A stretch of 51,921 nt of DNA, taken from assembly GCF_019749955.1 (NCBI RefSeq), contig NZ_JAIEPC010000103.1:1-51921 (forward strand). Reading direction: 5' to 3'. A program made the translations under genes and the position numbers. Under the pieces are notes generated by a model, which worked only from the letters and a program-made list of their open reading frames with translations, was not told where the DNA came from and did no database searches. This document shows, piece by piece, positions 7,330 through 15,295 of the stretch (position 1 is the stretch's first letter; each line of letters opens with the position of its first letter). Source of the stretch: Sphingomonas sp. GTDB lineage: Bacteria; Pseudomonadota; Alphaproteobacteria; Sphingomonadales; Sphingomonadaceae.

Positions 7330-10185
7330 TTAGAACGAGACGCGGATGCGCCCGCCGATCAGGCGTGGATTGGTGAAGAACCGCGTATTGCTGAACTGGC
7401 TGACGAGCAAGCCTGCCGCGACGGTATTGTCGGTCAGATTGTTGACATAAGCCTCGATCCGAACAGCGCCGATCGTATAGCCCGCCGCAACGTTTACCAA
7501 GTAATAGGAAGGGATGCGATCGTTGAGCGATTCGCGCGGTGACGTTACACGAATTTGTCCGGCGTTCGGACCATCGGCAAACCGCTCCTGATTGACGAAC
7601 GCGTAATCGATGCTGTTGAAGATCGTCGCAAAGCTCGACGACCGCCAAGACACGCTGACCAACCAATCCAACGCCCCGCCCTTTGGTCCGACTGGAATGA
7701 CTTGGGCAAGCGATGCGTTCAGCTGGAAGCGCGGTGTATAGGGTAGGCGACGTCCTGAAATTGGCCGTGCCCGTGAATCGCCAGCCGTTGCGACATCAGC
7801 TTGAAAACGGAAATCCTGAACCGGTTCGGCGGACTTTACACGCCCTTCGAGCCACAGAAAATCGGCGCCAAACTTGAACTTGCCGGGAAGGATGATCGAC
7901 CCGCTCCCCTGGATGCCATAGGTTTCACTATTCGCAGCATTATAGGTAAATGAGACGACCTGATTTTGGTTGAAGTTGTTCGGCACGTTCTGCGGGCCGG
8001 CCACGTTAATCAGCGGGCTGTTCGGGTCAGCGGGATTAGAGCGCAACTGCGCCACGATCGATGCGACACCAAGCAGCGCGGTTAACTGTTGGTCCCTGTA
8101 ATCATTGTAGAACGCCGACAGATTAAGCGTCGCCCGCCGCCCAAAGACTTGAAATTCGTTCTTGGTTCCAATTTCAAACAGGGTAACCTGCTCCGGTCGG
8201 AAGAACGGCGCCGGGCCAAGCGAACCGAGATTGTCGTTGAAGCTTGCCGCCTTGTGGCCCCGCGACACCAAGCCATAGACCAGGTTTTCCGGCGCCAAAT
8301 CAAACTCCAGTCGCACACGCCAATCGATGAAGCTGCTGTTGATCCGTGCAGCTTGGTTATTGATAGTGTTCGCCAGGAAGTTGTAAGTGAAGTTGCCATT
8401 CGCTTGGCAGACAAAATTGCCCACCGTGATACAGCCTCCGCCCGGTGCAAAACCGAAGTTTGGATTGGAGATGTTCGCCGGATTGGTCGTAATTCCTTGG
8501 ATGGCGTTGGCGAAAGCGATCGGGATCGTGTCCCGGGCGCCAAACCTGCGGACACCATTCAGATAAAAGGCAAGCTGCTCGCCCGTAGTGATGTTGCCGT
8601 CACCATTTTGATCAGGGTTGAAGAGCGTGCGATTTGTGTTGAACTCAAACCCTTCGGTACCAATCCGGAAGAACCCGCAGCAATCGAAATTGGCAGCGCC
8701 GCCGCCGAAAAAGTGGCGCGAAATGACGCCCGTTCTCGATTTCGTGTCGTTGGTATAGCGAATACCGCCCGTCACCCGAAGCTTGCTATTGATTGAATAG
8801 GTACCATCACCATAAAACGCATAAACTTCGCTTTTGGTTTGGGTGTTGAATTCCTGCCCCTGAAAGAAGGAGTTGAAATCCGCGACGCCGCTTGAAAAAG
8901 TGCTCTGCTGTTCATTGAAATAGTTACCGCCGGCCGAGTATTTGAAAGGCTCTGTATCATTGAAGAACCGCACCTCATGATAATCTGACAGCGAGCTGTT
9001 GCGGCTGATGCCTCGAGAAAAATTGTCGATACTCCGGATGGCATCGCCAGTCCGGATTGCCTCCTGGCCAGTATACAGAATTTGCTGGAAATTCGGAAAA
9101 GCAACACCGGATGGGCCAGCGCCATCGGATCCAAATCGCAGGTCACGGTGGCTGCCAACATACTGGACGTTGAAAAGGCCGTCGGTCTTATAGGTTATCT
9201 TGCCCCGGATGCCGCCATGTTCGGTAAAATATTGCTCGCCGAGCGGCCCGGTCAGGATGTCACGCGGATTCGATACTGCGTTGACAGCGTTGGCGAAACC
9301 GCCAGGCGCCGCCTGACGCCCCAGAAAGATCGAGAAGTTCGATCCGTTGAACCCGGTTGAGTTCTGGAAGTTATAATCGCCACCGATCAGGATGCTGAGC
9401 TGGTCGGTCGGCTCGATCAAAAGCTGCGCGCGCACGCCGCGATTTTCGTCCGCATAGGGCGCGGCTACATCCGGGAAGAGGCCGACGTTGCGGTAATAGG
9501 AACCATGCCGGTCGTAGCTGCCCGAAATGCGCAGTGCCGCCTTGTCGCCGAACGGAATGTTGACAACACCGCGGATGCTTCGCTGATCGAAATTGCCGAC
9601 GCCACCTTCGACGACACCGCTGAACTTGCCGAGCTGCGGCGCCCATGAGATGAAATTGAGCGAACCCGCCGAGGCATTGCGTCCGCGCAGCGTTCCCTGC
9701 GGGCCGAAATTCACTTCGACCGATTTCAGATCGAAATAGGCGTTGGCGAGGCCCTGAACGCGCGGGACATAGACGTCATCGAAATGGGTGGCGACGTTGG
9801 GATCACCCAGCTCGGTATTCTGGTTGGTGCCGATGCCGCGGAGCGCGACGTTGATCGCACCGCCGAAGTTCTGCACGCGCAACCCCGGCAGGACGTCGTT
9901 CAGATTTTCGATGTTGGCGATGCCGACCCTCAGCAGCGCGTCGGGTGAAAGCACAGCCGCCGTCCCGGCATAATTTTGGAGCGATTGCTCGCGGCGATCA
10001 GCGGTGACGACAACGTCGGCCGATTGGTCATCGTCCGGGGCGGCCTCAGCAGGCTGTGCGGGCGGCGTAGCGGGCTGGCTCTGATCGGTGGGGGCGGGGT
10101 CCGCCGGCTTGGTCTGCGCCATGGCAGGTGCACAAAACAACGTTGTTGCGGTGCCGACCAGCAGCCAATGAACAGGCTTTTTCAT
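7330..10185 (-). CDS. TonB-dependent outer-membrane receptor (oligosaccharide uptake)
   Basis: A 951-aa receptor that would import large sugars across the outer membrane using TonB energy. It has a signal peptide (MKKPVHWLLVGTATTLF through AMAQ), a Pro/Ala/Asp-rich linker, a TonB-box-like DVVVTADRREQ, a plug domain (GIANIENLNDVLPGL, NVALRGIGTNQN) and a long beta-barrel ending in GGRIRVSF with the usual terminal Phe. The frame is open for 31 more codons upstream. I chose 10185 because GGGGGAG lies just before that ATG and it starts the signal peptide. It lies first in the unit receptor-GH16-GH3 and faces the operator pair, so it is the most likely regulated receptor of the locus. Confidence 0.93.
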   Translation of the reverse strand: MKKPVHWLLVGTATTLFCAPAMAQTKPADPAPTDQSQPATPPAQPAEAAPDDDQSADVVVTADRREQSLQNYAGTAAVLSPDALLRVGIANIENLNDVLPGLRVQNFGGAINVALRGIGTNQNTELGDPNVATHFDDVYVPRVQGLANAYFDLKSVEVNFGPQGTLRGRNASAGSLNFISWAPQLGKFSGVVEGGVGNFDQRSIRGVVNIPFGDKAALRISGSYDRHGSYYRNVGLFPDVAAPYADENRGVRAQLLIEPTDQLSILIGGDYNFQNSTGFNGSNFSIFLGRQAAPGGFANAVNAVSNPRDILTGPLGEQYFTEHGGIRGKITYKTDGLFNVQYVGSHRDLRFGSDGAGPSGVAFPNFQQILYTGQEAIRTGDAIRSIDNFSRGISRNSSLSDYHEVRFFNDTEPFKYSAGGNYFNEQQSTFSSGVADFNSFFQGQEFNTQTKSEVYAFYGDGTYSINSKLRVTGGIRYTNDTKSRTGVISRHFFGGGAANFDCCGFFRIGTEGFEFNTNRTLFNPDQNGDGNITTGEQLAFYLNGVRRFGARDTIPIAFANAIQGITTNPANISNPNFGFAPGGGCITVGNFVCQANGNFTYNFLANTINNQAARINSSFIDWRVRLEFDLAPENLVYGLVSRGHKAASFNDNLGSLGPAPFFRPEQVTLFEIGTKNEFQVFGRRATLNLSAFYNDYRDQQLTALLGVASIVAQLRSNPADPNSPLINVAGPQNVPNNFNQNQVVSFTYNAANSETYGIQGSGSIILPGKFKFGADFLWLEGRVKSAEPVQDFRFQADVATAGDSRARPISGRRLPYTPRFQLNASLAQVIPVGPKGGALDWLVSVSWRSSSFATIFNSIDYAFVNQERFADGPNAGQIRVTSPRESLNDRIPSYYLVNVAAGYTIGAVRIEAYVNNLTDNTVAAGLLVSQFSNTRFFTNPRLIGGRIRVSF

Positions 10186-10258
10186 GCACTCCCCCTCTTT
10201 TTTTGAAGACAATTTAATGCGAATTCCTGCGACTCGCTTATGGCTTTCTTGGCGCAAT

Positions 10259-10274
10259 TTGTGAAGGTTCACAA
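10259..10274. promoter_or_regulatory. LacI-type operator 1
   Basis: TTGTGAAGGTTCACAA is palindromic except for its two central bases. It has the TGTGAA/TTCACA half-sites common to LacI-family operators. It lies 74 bp upstream of the TonB receptor start in the divergent gap. Assignment to the LacI gene of the same locus is inferred. Confidence 0.65.
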
Positions 10275-10282
10275 TCAAAAAA

Positions 10283-10294
10283 GTGAGCGTTCAC
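10283..10294. promoter_or_regulatory. LacI-type operator 2
   Basis: GTGAGCGTTCAC shares its GTGA/TCAC arms with operator 1. Its centre lies 22 bp from that of operator 1, about two helical turns, so two dimers could bind on the same DNA face. The rest of the 251-bp divergent gap (10186-10436) shows no further gene. Confidence 0.6.
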
Positions 10295-10436
10295 AAAATG
10301 CGTTGAGCTTGGTATTGCACCGTTACGGCGCCGCTGACGCGCTGCAAATTTCCGGGGCAATACAGGCAGCAGACCCGTAATGCCCAGGGGCGCACGGCAT
10401 GCGATAATGGCCGGCGGGACGGGAGCGAGGAAGCGG

Positions 10437-12644
10437 ATGGGCGCGTTGGGACGGCAGGGGGTCTGGCTGGCGGCGATGCTGCTGATCGTGCTGGCGCCCT
10501 CCATGGCGAACAGCGCGATCCGCTATGATTCCCGGACCCGGATCTTCCGGCTCGATTCGCGCGATACCAGCTATGCCTTTCGCATCGGCGCCGATGGCAA
10601 GCTGCGTCCGCTATACTGGGGCGTGCGTCGCGATGATGCGATGCCCTTTCCCGCTGCCGCCGCCGATCCGCCAGCGGGCGATGTCGCGTCGAGCCAGGCT
10701 GCGCAGGAATATCCCGGGCAGGGCGGGGGGCTCGACCGCGAACCAGGCCTCAAGCTCGCTTTTGCCAATGGCAACCGCGATTTGGTGTTGCGCTATGTGT
10801 CGCATGAGATTGCCGACGACCGCCTGACGGTGCGGCTGGCCGATATCAACGAAGCCGTTGCGGTCGAGCTGCATTATGCGATCGATGAGGCGACCGGCAT
10901 TCTCGCGCGCTCCGCGACGGTGATCAACCGGACCGGCGCGCCGGTCCGGATCGACCAGATGATGGCTGCAAGCTACACGCTGCCCAAGGCCGATGGCTAT
11001 CGCATGCGCTATCTGACCGGGCGCTGGACGGGCGAATTCAGCGTGCGCAGCCGCCCGGTCGATGGCGCGGCAACGGTGCTGGAAAGTCGTAATGGCAATA
11101 CCGGACACCAGTCCAACCCCTGGCTCGCGCTGACGAGCGATGCCGCTGCTGATGAGGAACATGGCGCGGTGTGGTTTGGCGCGCTGGGCTGGAGCGGGAG
11201 CTGGCGCATCGTCACCGAACAGGACGACAACGGACTGGTCCGCGTCACCGGCGGCTATAACCCTTACGACTTCGCCTATAGCTTGCGCCCCGGCGAGCAG
11301 CTTTCGTCGCCGATTTTTTATGGCGGGTTCGCGCCGGCCGGCTTTGGCGATGCGTCGCGCAGGATGCACCGCTTTCAACGCGCGCAGCTCCTGCCGCGCC
11401 GGGGCGGCAAGCTGCCGTTGCGCAAGATCCTCTACAATAGCTGGGAAGCCACGCTGTTCGACGTAAACGAAGCCGGGCAGATCGCGTTGGCCGACAAGGC
11501 AGCCGCGCTGGGCGTCGAGCGTTTCGTGATCGACGATGGCTGGTTCGGTAATCGTAAGGATGACCGCGCGGGCCTGGGCGACTGGACGGTCAATGCGGGC
11601 AAATTCCCGAACGGGCTCGGCAAGGTGATCGCGCATGTCCACCGGCTGGGCATGGAATTCGGGCTGTGGGTCGAACCCGAAATGGTCAATCCCGACAGCG
11701 ATCTGTACCGCGCGCATCCCGATTGGGTGGTGCACTTCCCCGGTCGACCGCAGTCGCAGACGCGCAACCAGCTCGTGCTCAACCTCGCGCGGCCCGATGT
11801 GCGCGACCATGTGCTGGCGACGATGGACCGGCTGCTGCGCGACAACCGGATCGACTTCATCAAATGGGACCACAACCGCAATCTGTCGGAGCCGGGCTGG
11901 CCCGGCCTTGCCGCAGGCGATCAGCAGCGGCTGTATGTCGATTATGTCCGCAACCTCTACTGGATTTTCGCCGAATTGCGGCGGCGGCACCCCAATGTCG
12001 AATTTGAATCCTGCGCAAGCGGAGGCGGGCGGGTCGATCTGGGCATCATGGCGCTCACCGACCAGATGTGGGTGTCCGACAACACCGATCCGTTCGACCG
12101 GCTGGCAATTCACGACGGCTTTAGCCAGGGCTATGCGCCGGCCGCGATGATGGCGTGGGTGACGGGATCGCCGAGCTGGACGAGCAACCGGGCGACGTCA
12201 CTGCGTTATCGCTTCCTGTCGGCCATGCAGGGCGGGCTGGGCATCGGCGACCGGGTAGATCGCTGGACAGCGGCGGAAACCGCGATGGCGCAGCCGATGG
12301 TGGCCGACTACAAAATGATCCGCGCGACGGTGCAACAGGGCGATCTGTACCGCCTGATCTCGCCAACGCGCGGCTCGGGGCGCAGCGTCACGCTCTCGGT
12401 GTCGGCGGATGGGCAACAAGCCGTCCTCTTCAGCTTCAGTCATCAGACCAAAGTCGATGCGCCAATGATGTTGCGCGGGCTCGACCCGGCGAAAATCTAT
12501 CGCGCACGGATGATCGGCGGCGATCCGCTGCCCGCCGGTGTGCCCGCCGAAGCGAGCGGCGCGATGTGGATGACACAAGGCGCCAATATTCCGATGTCCG
12601 GTGACTATCAGGCCGCCGCTTTGGTGCTGGAGGCGGTATTGTGA
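10437..12644 (+). CDS. GH36 alpha-galactosidase
   Basis: A 735-aa retaining alpha-galactosidase. It has an N-terminal signal peptide (VWLAAMLLIVLAPSMANSA), a beta-supersandwich domain, and a (beta/alpha)8 domain with RFVIDDGWFGNRKDD, the nucleophile Asp in IKWDHNR near residue 477 and the acid/base Asp in SDNTDPFDR near residue 547. CASGGGRVDLG is also a family motif. The frame starts at 10380; I prefer the ATG at 10437 because GAGGAAG lies 4 bases before it and it starts the signal peptide. It is transcribed divergently from the TonB receptor across the operator pair and followed 31 bp later by the GH125 gene, so the two form an operon. It probably trims galactose side groups in the periplasm. 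Confidence 0.92.
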   Translation: MGALGRQGVWLAAMLLIVLAPSMANSAIRYDSRTRIFRLDSRDTSYAFRIGADGKLRPLYWGVRRDDAMPFPAAAADPPAGDVASSQAAQEYPGQGGGLDREPGLKLAFANGNRDLVLRYVSHEIADDRLTVRLADINEAVAVELHYAIDEATGILARSATVINRTGAPVRIDQMMAASYTLPKADGYRMRYLTGRWTGEFSVRSRPVDGAATVLESRNGNTGHQSNPWLALTSDAAADEEHGAVWFGALGWSGSWRIVTEQDDNGLVRVTGGYNPYDFAYSLRPGEQLSSPIFYGGFAPAGFGDASRRMHRFQRAQLLPRRGGKLPLRKILYNSWEATLFDVNEAGQIALADKAAALGVERFVIDDGWFGNRKDDRAGLGDWTVNAGKFPNGLGKVIAHVHRLGMEFGLWVEPEMVNPDSDLYRAHPDWVVHFPGRPQSQTRNQLVLNLARPDVRDHVLATMDRLLRDNRIDFIKWDHNRNLSEPGWPGLAAGDQQRLYVDYVRNLYWIFAELRRRHPNVEFESCASGGGRVDLGIMALTDQMWVSDNTDPFDRLAIHDGFSQGYAPAAMMAWVTGSPSWTSNRATSLRYRFLSAMQGGLGIGDRVDRWTAAETAMAQPMVADYKMIRATVQQGDLYRLISPTRGSGRSVTLSVSADGQQAVLFSFSHQTKVDAPMMLRGLDPAKIYRARMIGGDPLPAGVPAEASGAMWMTQGANIPMSGDYQAAALVLEAVL

Positions 12645-12675
12645 CTGTTGCTATGCCTTTCAGAAAGAAACAAAG

Positions 12676-14160
12676 ATGCTAGATACTGTCGACATGCAGC
12701 AGGCTGATCCCTCGCGCCGCGCGATATTGGGGATTGGCGCTGCGGTTGCCCTTGCAGGATCGGTCGCCATGCCTAAGCCCGCCGCCGCTGCCGACTGGCC
12801 GCCGCCAAATCCCTTGGCCAACGGCCGCCCCGCGCCCGACACGCGCCGGTTCCGCAGCCGTGCCGTCGATGCAGCGATCGATCGGATCCACGCCAAGCTC
12901 GACCAGCCCGGCAAGCCGAGCAAGCTCGCGACGCTGTTCGACAATTGCTACCCCAACACGCTCGACACGACCGTCTTCCCCGACATGATCGACGGGCGAC
13001 CGGACACGTTCGTCATCACCGGCGACATTGATGCGATGTGGCTGCGCGACAGTGCCGCGCAGGTCGAGCCCTATCTCCGTTTCGCTGCCGAGGATGCGCC
13101 GCTCCGCCAACTGATCGCGGGTGTGATCAATCGCCAGACCAAGTGCGTGCTGATCGATCCTTACGCGAACGCCTTCAACCGTGGCCCCACCGGATCACCC
13201 TGGGCAAGCGACAAGACCGAGATGAAGCCCGAGCTGCATGAGCGCAAGTTCGAGGTGGATTCGTTGTGCTACACGATCCGGCTTGCGCATGGTTTCTGGA
13301 AGGCGACCGGCGACACGTCATGCTTCGACGCTGACTGGCAGCGCGCGACCCGGCTGATCGTCGCCACGCTGCGGGTGATGCAGCGCAAGGACGGCCCAGG
13401 CCCCTATCATTTCCAGCGGGTCACCGACCGCGCGCAGGACACCGCACCCAACAACGGCTATGGCGCGCCGACTCGACCGGTTGGCCTGATCGCCTCGCTT
13501 TTCCGCCCCTCCGACGACGCCTGCGTGTTTCCGTTCCTGATCCCGTCCAACATGATGGCCGTGGTATCGTTACGACAGCTCGCCGAGATGTACCGCGTGA
13601 TCATCAAGGACACAGTCTTCGCGGCCGAGGCCGAAGCTTTTTCGACCGAAGTCGATGCCGCGATCAAGGCGCATGCGATCGTCGATCATCCCCGTCATGG
13701 CCAGGTTTATGCGTTCGAGGTCGATGGCTATGGCAGCCAATTGCTGATGGACGACGCCAATGCCCCCAGCCTTATTTCAGCACCCTATCTCGGCTATTGC
13801 CGGGCGAGCGACAGGGTGTACCGCAACACCCGTGCAATGCTGCTCAGCGCCGACAACCCCTGGTATTTCAGCGGCAAATATGCCGATGGCATAGGCAGTC
13901 TGCACACTGTTCCCGGCCATGTCTGGCCGCTCGCTATCATCATGCGCGGCCTGACCAGCACCGACGCGGGCGAGATCGAAGCGACGCTCCGCCATCTGGT
14001 CGCTAGCGACGGGGGCACCGGCTTCATGCACGAAGCCTTTGACAAGGATGACCCCAGCACATTCTCCCGCCCCTGGTTCGCCTGGGCCAATGGCCTGTTT
14101 GGCGCGCTGGTGTTGAAGGTGCACGACACCGTCAACCTGCGTCGGAACGGATCAGCTTGA
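12676..14160 (+). CDS. GH125 exo-alpha-1,6-mannosidase (DUF1237)
   Basis: A 494-aa protein of the (alpha/alpha)6-barrel family GH125, inverting enzymes that remove non-reducing alpha-1,6-mannose. Family blocks are TFVITGDIDAMWLRDSAAQ, DPYANAFN, KPELHERKFEVDSLCY and YFSGKYADGIGSLHT. The start at 12676 is chosen because it gives a twin-arginine-like leader (SRRAILGIGAAVALAG) and has a purine-rich AAAGAAAC upstream, so export to the periplasm by Tat is likely. It sits in an operon with the alpha-galactosidase. Its last 29 bases overlap the 3' end of the convergent VWA gene. Confidence 0.9.
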   Translation: MLDTVDMQQADPSRRAILGIGAAVALAGSVAMPKPAAAADWPPPNPLANGRPAPDTRRFRSRAVDAAIDRIHAKLDQPGKPSKLATLFDNCYPNTLDTTVFPDMIDGRPDTFVITGDIDAMWLRDSAAQVEPYLRFAAEDAPLRQLIAGVINRQTKCVLIDPYANAFNRGPTGSPWASDKTEMKPELHERKFEVDSLCYTIRLAHGFWKATGDTSCFDADWQRATRLIVATLRVMQRKDGPGPYHFQRVTDRAQDTAPNNGYGAPTRPVGLIASLFRPSDDACVFPFLIPSNMMAVVSLRQLAEMYRVIIKDTVFAAEAEAFSTEVDAAIKAHAIVDHPRHGQVYAFEVDGYGSQLLMDDANAPSLISAPYLGYCRASDRVYRNTRAMLLSADNPWYFSGKYADGIGSLHTVPGHVWPLAIIMRGLTSTDAGEIEATLRHLVASDGGTGFMHEAFDKDDPSTFSRPWFAWANGLFGALVLKVHDTVNLRRNGSA

Positions 14161-15295
14161 TGTCGCAATCCGCCGCCCAGCGGTGGACATCATCGCGGCG
14201 CAAGGCAGTTGCCATCAAATCCGGAAACTGATCGGGCGTACAGGCAAAAACGGGGACGCCGAGCGCGGCGACGCGACCGGAGAGCGCGGGATCATAAGCG
14301 GGGCGGCCCGTATCAGTCAGCGCCAGCAGGACAATCACATTCACGCCGATGGCCACCAGCCGCGCGATGCGCGCGACCAGATCATTGGCGTCGCCGCCTT
14401 CATACATGTCGGAAATCAGGATGAGATGTGTTTTCGAAGGCCGTTCGATCTTGTCCGCGCAATAGGCGATGGCGCGATTGATGTCGGTGCCGCCGCCGAG
14501 CTGGATGCCGAATAGGACATCGACGGGATCGGCAAGGTCTTCGGTCAGATCGACGATTGCCGTGTCGAAGCAGACGAGCCTCGTCGAAACCACTGGCAGC
14601 GAGGCCATGACAGCCGCAAAGATCGAGGCGTAGACGGCCGATGTCGCCATCGATCCCGATTGATCGACGCACAACACAACCTCGTCGAGGTCGGCGATAC
14701 GGCGCTGCTGGCGCATAAAGCCGATCAGCGTTTCGGGCACGATCGTGCGATGTTCGGCCTGATAGTGGCGCAGATTGGCAAGAATCGTGCGCGGCCAATC
14801 GATATCGGCAAAGCGCGGTCGGTTGGTCCGGCGCGAGCGGTCGAGCGCGCCGCGGATCGCCTCGGCCGTGCGGCGTTCGAGGCGTTCCATCAATTCGGCA
14901 ACAACTTTCCTGATGACGATCCGCGCGGTCTCCTTGGTCTTTTCGGGCATGACGCTGCGCATGCTGACCAGATCGGCGACGAGGTTTACGTCGGCTTCGA
15001 TGGTCGCCAGCAATTCGGGTTCGAGCAGCATCTGGCGCAGGCCCTTGCGCTCGAAGGCGTCTTTCTGGATCACTTGCACGACGGGTGCCGGGAAGAATTC
15101 GCGGATATCGCCCAGCCATTTGGCGACGCGCGGCGCGGAGCCGCCAAGGCTGCCTTTGCCCTTCTTTTCATCGTCGTCGTAAAGCGCGGCGAGCGCGGCT
15201 GCCATCCGTCGGTCAGGCTCGGAAAGCGCTGCCGCCTCGTCATCCACGCCGAGCGCCAGCGTCCAGCGGCGGGTCCGTTCGGGATCATCGGTCAT
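14132..15295 (-). CDS. VWA-domain protein of a YehL-class MoxR system (YehP-like)
   Basis: A 387-aa cytoplasmic protein with no signal peptide. Residues about 1-200 are helical. A von Willebrand A domain follows with a complete metal site: DQSGS at 211-215, GGGTD, and ISDMYEGG. Such proteins act as metal-dependent adaptors for MoxR AAA+ ATPases. The ATG at 15295 overlaps the DUF5682 stop codon (ATGA); an in-frame ATG 54 bp upstream lies inside that gene and is unlikely. It is the last gene of the five-gene operon. In E. coli the corresponding VWA gene yehP also follows a MoxR gene (yehL) and a large unknown gene (yehM). Function unknown; the family assignment is good. Confidence 0.88.
   Translation of the reverse strand: MTDDPERTRRWTLALGVDDEAAALSEPDRRMAAALAALYDDDEKKGKGSLGGSAPRVAKWLGDIREFFPAPVVQVIQKDAFERKGLRQMLLEPELLATIEADVNLVADLVSMRSVMPEKTKETARIVIRKVVAELMERLERRTAEAIRGALDRSRRTNRPRFADIDWPRTILANLRHYQAEHRTIVPETLIGFMRQQRRIADLDEVVLCVDQSGSMATSAVYASIFAAVMASLPVVSTRLVCFDTAIVDLTEDLADPVDVLFGIQLGGGTDINRAIAYCADKIERPSKTHLILISDMYEGGDANDLVARIARLVAIGVNVIVLLALTDTGRPAYDPALSGRVAALGVPVFACTPDQFPDLMATALRRDDVHRWAADCDIKLIRSDAG

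Noticed and set aside
10611..12113. A 500-codon open frame on the minus strand
   Set aside because: It is antisense to the GH36 gene, which has all catalytic motifs; no recognisable domain in the minus frame.
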